Positions 49,529-54,295 of a stretch of 54,295 nucleotides of DNA are shown here, piece after piece. Source of the stretch: Hahella sp. HN01 (GTDB lineage Bacteria; Pseudomonadota; Gammaproteobacteria; Pseudomonadales; Oleiphilaceae); contig NZ_JAHMIN010000020.1 of the NCBI RefSeq assembly GCF_018986435.1, forward strand, positions 66,553 to 120,847. Reading direction: 5' to 3'. The notes below the pieces were generated by a model. The model was not told the origin of the DNA. It saw only the letters and a program-made list of their open reading frames with translations, and did no database searches. Every line of letters starts with the position of its first letter. Within the stretch, counting starts at the first letter, position 1. Made by a program: the position numbers and the translations under genes.

Positions 49529-52500
49529 ATGCAGTCTATAGAAACCAAAGGACAATTAAAGGTTGCGGCGGCGCAGCGGCCGGAGCACGGAAAATACTGG
49601 CGCAGTCTTTTAGCTGAGCCGGTGGAGAAAAGCCTGTTTCATCCCGATAGGGTGAAGCCGTCGGGGTCGCTGAATCAACGCTATGTGCATACATTGGACG
49701 CCGACGTAAGGCAGCGCCTGCATAAGTTAAGCGGCGGCAAAACCGCGACGCGTCAAGTGGTCATGCTGGCGGCGCTGGCGGAATTGCTGCGTCGCTACAC
49801 CGGCTCCGACACGGCCTGCATCGGTCAGCCGTTGCAACCGGAGCAAACCAAACTGTCCGACTATCTGGCGCTGCGCATTCAGGCGCCGGCGCACGCGAAT
49901 TTTAAGCAGCTGCTGGGCGCGGCGCGGGACGCCATGCTTGCGGGGCTGGAATTCTGCGACTATCCGTTGACGGTGTTGGCGGATGAGTTTGGTCTGGAAG
50001 CGGAGAAGGGCGGCAATCCCTTTTTTGATGTGGCGTTGGAAGCGCTTGAGACGGCTGATGACTCAGTATCCAGTCAATTTCAGTGTCGGGTGCTGATCAG
50101 CCATTTCGTTGACGCTGAGCAAGGGGAATTGACGATTTCCTATGACGACGGTCTGTTTGATGCGGACAGCATTCAGCGTATCGCCGAACACTTTGAGAAG
50201 CTGCTGCTGGAGCTATCAAGCGCGCCTGACGCAGAGGTCACGGCGGCTTCCATCACCACGCCTGCGGATGAGGCGTTGCTGCAGCAGGTCAATGCGACTG
50301 AGCGGGAATATCGCCGGGACGTCAGACTCGAAACGGTTTTTGCTGAGCAGGTGGCGCAGACGCCGGATGCGGCGGCGGTGGTCTGTGGTCAGGACCAACT
50401 GACCTATGCGCAGCTTAATGACGCAGTGAATTCCCTGGCGGCGCAGTTGCGGGCGGCCGGCGTGGCGGAAGATCAGCTGGTGGCGGTGGCGGCCGAGCGC
50501 TCGACGCAGATGATGGTGGCGATCCTGGCGATTTTACGAGCCGGCGGGGCCTACTTGCCGATAGACCCGGGTTATCCGGCAAACCGAATTCAGTATGTGC
50601 TGGAAAACAGCGGCGCCAGCGTCATTCTGACTCACCGTAATCTGCTGCAGTTGGATACGTCCGGCTATACCGTCATCGATATTGACGAGAAAGTGCAGGG
50701 CGCAGAGCGCGCGGCGGCTGAGACGGTCGGCAGTGCGGAAAATCTCGCCTACGCCATTTACACCTCAGGCTCTACCGGTAAACCCAAGGGCGTTTTAATC
50801 GAGCATCACTCCGTCATCAACCGGATCGCCTGGATGCAGAACGCCTATCCGCTAACGGCGGAGGACGTCATCCTGCAGAAAACGCCGATTTCATTCGATG
50901 TGTCCGTGTGGGAATTGTTCTGGTGGTTCTTTACCGGTTCCCGCGTCTGCATGCTGGAGCCCGGCGGTGAGCGCGAACCGGAGAAAATCGTGGCGGCCAT
51001 TGAGGCGAATAAGGTGACGACCATGCACTTTGTGCCGTCCATGCTGAACGCCTTCCTGGATTATGTGGAGTCCACTCAGGCGGTTGCTCGTTTGCAGTCG
51101 CTGCGCAAGGTGTTTACCTCCGGCGAAGCGTTGACCCTGCATCAGGCGGAGCGTTTCAAGAAGCTGCTGCACGCGGCCAATGGAACCCGTCTGATCAACC
51201 TGTATGGCCCAACTGAGGCGACGGTGGACGTCACCCATATTGACTGCACTGCCAAAGCCACTCTGGACAAGGTTACTATCGGAAGTCCCATCGACAACAC
51301 TCAGATTCATATCGTAGACAAGCAGTTGCGCCGTCTGCCTATAGGCGTTCCCGGAGAGCTTTGCATCGCTGGCGTCGGGTTGGCGAGGGGCTATCATGCG
51401 CTGCCGGAAATGACGGCGGATCGCTTTGTCTCCAATCCTGAAAACGCATCTGAACGCTGGTATAGAACTGGCGATTTGGCGCGCTGGCTCGGCAATGGTG
51501 AAATCGAGTATCTGGGCCGTCTGGATCATCAGGTGAAAGTGCGCGGTTTTCGTATTGAACTGCAGGAAATCGACGCGGTTTTGCGTTCCCATCCCTCCGT
51601 GCGCGACGCCGTCACGCTGGTGCACCGCGCCGCCGGTCTGGACAAGCTGGTCGCCTACGTCACCGTCAGCGGCGAGCCGGAGCAAGAGACCCTGCGTCAG
51701 CATGTGGCGGGGCAGGTTCCGGCCTATATGGTTCCAGATATGGTTATCGTGCTGGAGCAAATGCCGCTGTCGCCGAACGGGAAGCTGGATCGTAAAGCGC
51801 TGCCGTCGCCGGACAGCTATTTGCAAACCGCGGAATATACTGCGCCCCGTAACCGCACCGAGGAAATTCTGGCGGACATCTGGCGCGAGGTGCTGCAGTT
51901 GCCTCGCGTTGGCGTGCACGATAACTTTTTTGCGATTGGCGGCAACTCGATTCACTTCGTCACTGTTCTCGCCAAGGCCAGAAAGTTCGATCTGGAGTTC
52001 ACCTTCCAGCAGTTGTTCGCCAACCCCACGATAGCGACGTTGGCGCAGGCGATGGAAGAAGAAAAAGGCGAGCTTCAGCAACACCGCTTTGACGCGTTTG
52101 AGCTGCTCGGCGAGCAGGACCGCCAGCGTCTGCCGCAAGGGGTTGATGACGCTTATCCGCTGTCCATGTTGCAGGCGGGACTGATATTCCAGAACGAGCT
52201 GACTTTCGGCACGGCGCAATATCACGACATTATCAGCTACATCATTGAGAGCCCGATCAATCTGGAGGTGTTCAAGCGCGCGGCGGACATTCTGGTCAAG
52301 CGTAACCCGATCTTCCGCACCAGCTATCACCTGGATGGCTTCGACGAGTATATCCAGATGGTGCATACGGACGTGGAAGCGCCGCTGTACTGTCACGACC
52401 TGCGGGGAATGAGCGAAGAAGAGCAGGAGCAGTGGCATCAGAACTGGCTGGCGGAAGAGAAAGCGTACCGTTTCGAATGGAATCAGCCCGGCCTGGTGCG

Positions 52501-54295
52501 CCTGCATGTGCATGTCCTGCGCGACAACATGTACCGCTATGTGCTTAGTCAGCATAACTCCGCCCTCGACGGCTGGAGCATCACTCTGGTGCATACGCAG
52601 CTGTTCCGCATATACAACAGGCTGCTGCAGGGCGGGACCTTTGACGAGCCGCTGGTGGACAATCACATTCGCAATTACATCGGCCTGGAAGCCCAGTCGT
52701 TGCGCTCCGTCAGTGATCGTGCGTTCTGGGAGAATATGCTGGACGGCGCGACATATACCCGTCTGCCCAAACTGGACGCCGCGCAGCCCGTCTCAGAGCT
52801 GTCCGTGCTGTTTCATGAGGTGGACATCAGCAAGCAGCTGTCCAACAGGATCATTGCGCTGGCTGACCAGTTGGCGGTTCCGGTCAAAACACTGTTGATG
52901 GCGGCGCACCTTAAATTCCTGAGCGTGGTGTCCGGCGATGCTGACGTCATGACCGGTTACGAACACAGCGGCCGTCCTGAAGCGGAAGACGCCACCAAGG
53001 CGATCGGACTTTTCCTCAACACAGTGCCGTTCCGGGTGGATGTCGATGTGGAGTCCTGGGCTGGCCTGATTCAACGCGTGTATCAAGCGGAAGCGGCGTT
53101 GTTGCCGCACCGTCGTTATCCCATGGCGCGCATGAAACAGGATATCGGGACGCAGGAGCCGCTGTTCGACACCGCTTTCAACTACACCCATTTCTATCTG
53201 TTGAAAGAACTCAAGGAAATGCCGGAGTTCAATCTGCTGGACGTGCGGGCGAACTCGGAGACGGAATTCACGATTCGGGCCGAGTTCTGCCGTCACTTCT
53301 TCACTGACGATGTGAAACTCAGCCTGCACTACCACGAGCACGCTTTCACGTCGGAGCAGGTGGAGAACTTCGCGCAATACTATCTCACTATCTTTGAGAG
53401 CATGACTCAGGACCCCAAAGCGGACCCCAGACGCCAGCCCATTCTGACGCAACAGGAACTGGCGGTTATCGCAGAGCAGGGCGCTAAAGTTCCGGTGAAT
53501 CTGGCGCAGCGTCCAGAACTGGAAAATACGGATGCGGGCGTTTATCTCCTGGGAGAATCCGGTCGCTTTATTCCTGTGGGAGCGGTCGGGGACCTGTATT
53601 TTGTGAACGCTGAAGCGGACAGACTGGAGACTGATGTTAATCCGGTCCTGAACGGCCTGGGATTGCGACCCACTGAACTTAAGGGGCGCTATGTCCAGGA
53701 TGGCGGCGTTGAGGTTGTTAACGGGATATCTGCGCTGATTTTCCGGAAGCCTGAGTTGCAGCAGAGCAAAACCGTCGACACAGCGGCGGCGCAACAGACT
53801 CCGCTGGATGCGGTGGAGAAGCGCATCGCGGCGGCCTGGGCGCAGGCGCTCAAGATTCCCCAAGAGAATATCGGACGCGACGATAACTTCTTTGACCTGG
53901 GCGGTAACTCTCTGGCGGCGATGAAAGTCACGATTCTGCTGGAAGGACTGATTTCCCTGGTGGATCTCATGCGCAACTCCACTCTGGCGCCGCTGGCGGA
54001 TGTGGCCAGAAAGAAAATGCCCGCCGACGAGGCTGACCTTCTGGTGTCGCTGACCTCTGATCGGCGTTCAGCGCCGGTCACTCTGGTGTGCTTCCCCTAT
54101 GCGGGCGGCAACGCGATTAACTTCAAGCCATTCGCCGAACGCCTTGCAGAGTTGAACGCCGAGGTGCAGGTTTTCGCCGTGGAACCTCCGGGGCATAACC
54201 TGAGCGATACCGGTGAAGCGCTGTTGTCCGTCGAGGAGTTGGCGAAGAAGGTAGCTGCGGAAATCAGCGCCAATATCAGCGGCGACGTCTTCATT
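49529..54295 (+). CDS. NRPS subunit 3 (3' cut): C-lobe - A(Ser) - PCP - C - A remnant - PCP - TE
   Basis: At least 1589 residues, open to the window edge, so the stop is missing. Like subunit 2, it starts with only the C-terminal lobe of a condensation domain (about 1-215). The A domain (about 265-765) has pocket D-V-W-H-F-S-L-V-D-K, a known serine code. The first carrier Ser is 807. The following condensation domain (about 850-1290) reads HNSALDG at 1009-1015: the second, catalytic His is Asn. Next comes a segment of about 110 residues that looks like the tail of an A domain (IPVGAVGDLYF; RYVQDGGVEVVNG) without its ATP-binding part. A second carrier domain has Ser1461, and a thioesterase begins at about 1510. 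So the last module has no functional A domain. Confidence 0.93.
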   Translation, partial: MQSIETKGQLKVAAAQRPEHGKYWRSLLAEPVEKSLFHPDRVKPSGSLNQRYVHTLDADVRQRLHKLSGGKTATRQVVMLAALAELLRRYTGSDTACIGQPLQPEQTKLSDYLALRIQAPAHANFKQLLGAARDAMLAGLEFCDYPLTVLADEFGLEAEKGGNPFFDVALEALETADDSVSSQFQCRVLISHFVDAEQGELTISYDDGLFDADSIQRIAEHFEKLLLELSSAPDAEVTAASITTPADEALLQQVNATEREYRRDVRLETVFAEQVAQTPDAAAVVCGQDQLTYAQLNDAVNSLAAQLRAAGVAEDQLVAVAAERSTQMMVAILAILRAGGAYLPIDPGYPANRIQYVLENSGASVILTHRNLLQLDTSGYTVIDIDEKVQGAERAAAETVGSAENLAYAIYTSGSTGKPKGVLIEHHSVINRIAWMQNAYPLTAEDVILQKTPISFDVSVWELFWWFFTGSRVCMLEPGGEREPEKIVAAIEANKVTTMHFVPSMLNAFLDYVESTQAVARLQSLRKVFTSGEALTLHQAERFKKLLHAANGTRLINLYGPTEATVDVTHIDCTAKATLDKVTIGSPIDNTQIHIVDKQLRRLPIGVPGELCIAGVGLARGYHALPEMTADRFVSNPENASERWYRTGDLARWLGNGEIEYLGRLDHQVKVRGFRIELQEIDAVLRSHPSVRDAVTLVHRAAGLDKLVAYVTVSGEPEQETLRQHVAGQVPAYMVPDMVIVLEQMPLSPNGKLDRKALPSPDSYLQTAEYTAPRNRTEEILADIWREVLQLPRVGVHDNFFAIGGNSIHFVTVLAKARKFDLEFTFQQLFANPTIATLAQAMEEEKGELQQHRFDAFELLGEQDRQRLPQGVDDAYPLSMLQAGLIFQNELTFGTAQYHDIISYIIESPINLEVFKRAADILVKRNPIFRTSYHLDGFDEYIQMVHTDVEAPLYCHDLRGMSEEEQEQWHQNWLAEEKAYRFEWNQPGLVRLHVHVLRDNMYRYVLSQHNSALDGWSITLVHTQLFRIYNRLLQGGTFDEPLVDNHIRNYIGLEAQSLRSVSDRAFWENMLDGATYTRLPKLDAAQPVSELSVLFHEVDISKQLSNRIIALADQLAVPVKTLLMAAHLKFLSVVSGDADVMTGYEHSGRPEAEDATKAIGLFLNTVPFRVDVDVESWAGLIQRVYQAEAALLPHRRYPMARMKQDIGTQEPLFDTAFNYTHFYLLKELKEMPEFNLLDVRANSETEFTIRAEFCRHFFTDDVKLSLHYHEHAFTSEQVENFAQYYLTIFESMTQDPKADPRRQPILTQQELAVIAEQGAKVPVNLAQRPELENTDAGVYLLGESGRFIPVGAVGDLYFVNAEADRLETDVNPVLNGLGLRPTELKGRYVQDGGVEVVNGISALIFRKPELQQSKTVDTAAAQQTPLDAVEKRIAAAWAQALKIPQENIGRDDNFFDLGGNSLAAMKVTILLEGLISLVDLMRNSTLAPLADVARKKMPADEADLLVSLTSDRRSAPVTLVCFPYAGGNAINFKPFAERLAELNAEVQVFAVEPPGHNLSDTGEALLSVEELAKKVAAEISANISGDVFI

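Noticed and set aside
50891-52666. A 591-codon minus-strand reading frame inside NRPS subunit 3
   Set aside because: It lies antisense to a continuous NRPS frame with all domain motifs; its translation is rich in His, Gln, Arg and Leu, typical of the shadow of a high-GC gene.
1-54295. tRNA, rRNA or CRISPR elements
   Set aside because: None was seen: no cloverleaf-like segment, no conserved rRNA stretch and no regularly spaced direct repeats.

Overview
This looks like chromosomal DNA of a marine-type gammaproteobacterium. The gene content is cytosolic housekeeping, c-di-GMP signalling, secreted hydrolases and a large NRPS locus, and several genes resemble those of Hahella and other Oceanospirillales-like bacteria. 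The genus is an inference from gene content and codon style, not from a marker gene: there is no rRNA or tRNA gene here. Most of the window has moderately high GC. The stretch from about 26.2 to 34.3 kb is visibly more AT-rich, gene-poor and full of small orphan genes, hairpins and repeats, so it reads as an accessory region.

Layout. 0-7.6 kb: the 3' part of an unknown gene that begins in a Lys-Glu repeat, a zinc-ribbon membrane protein, two tandem YbjQ-type genes, a secreted nuclease, a MOSC protein, a GNAT acetyltransferase, a tiny membrane protein, and an exported protein next to a secreted lipase-like hydrolase. 7.7-20.5 kb: a type-2 secreted PHA depolymerase, a polyamine-binding protein overlapping a membrane GGDEF-EAL protein (NspS-MbaA-like), a LOG nucleosidase, an AraC regulator with a DMT exporter, a UvrD-like helicase, LysR next to RidA, and a solitary TctC-type binding protein. 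20.8-26.2 kb: a second c-di-GMP protein, in which an NMT1-like sensor is fused to PAS-GGDEF-EAL, a beta-propeller protein, and an Fpg/Nei glycosylase.

26.2-34.3 kb (accessory region): small membrane and exported proteins, an Imm11-type immunity protein, a GNAT, a GH5 glycosidase, and a small alpha/beta-hydrolase overlapping a lipoprotein gene that could be an effector/immunity pair. 34.3-40.1 kb: a WYL regulator and a VOC protein, each preceded by the same CTGCCA-N5-TGGCAG palindrome, then a BNR-type propeller, a nucleotidyltransferase-like protein, a DCC oxidoreductase, a YdjM-type membrane protein and an SDR.

41.0-54.3 kb: a biosynthetic operon running off the right edge. In order it encodes a type II thioesterase, an SDR with features of mycofactocin-type nicotinoproteins, and three NRPS subunits. 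The adenylation pockets, read by eye, are DFWNIGMVHK (threonine), DAFLLGAVIK (unclear, probably hydrophobic) and DVWHFSLVDK (serine). The architecture is odd. The first subunit has a full-size condensation domain without its catalytic motif. The second and third start with only the C-terminal half of a condensation domain. The third has HNxxxDG instead of HHxxxDG in its internal condensation domain, then a shrunken adenylation remnant, a carrier domain and a terminal thioesterase cut by the window edge. This is the most likely place for undescribed chemistry. All domain calls are from reading the translation; no alignment or database search was run.
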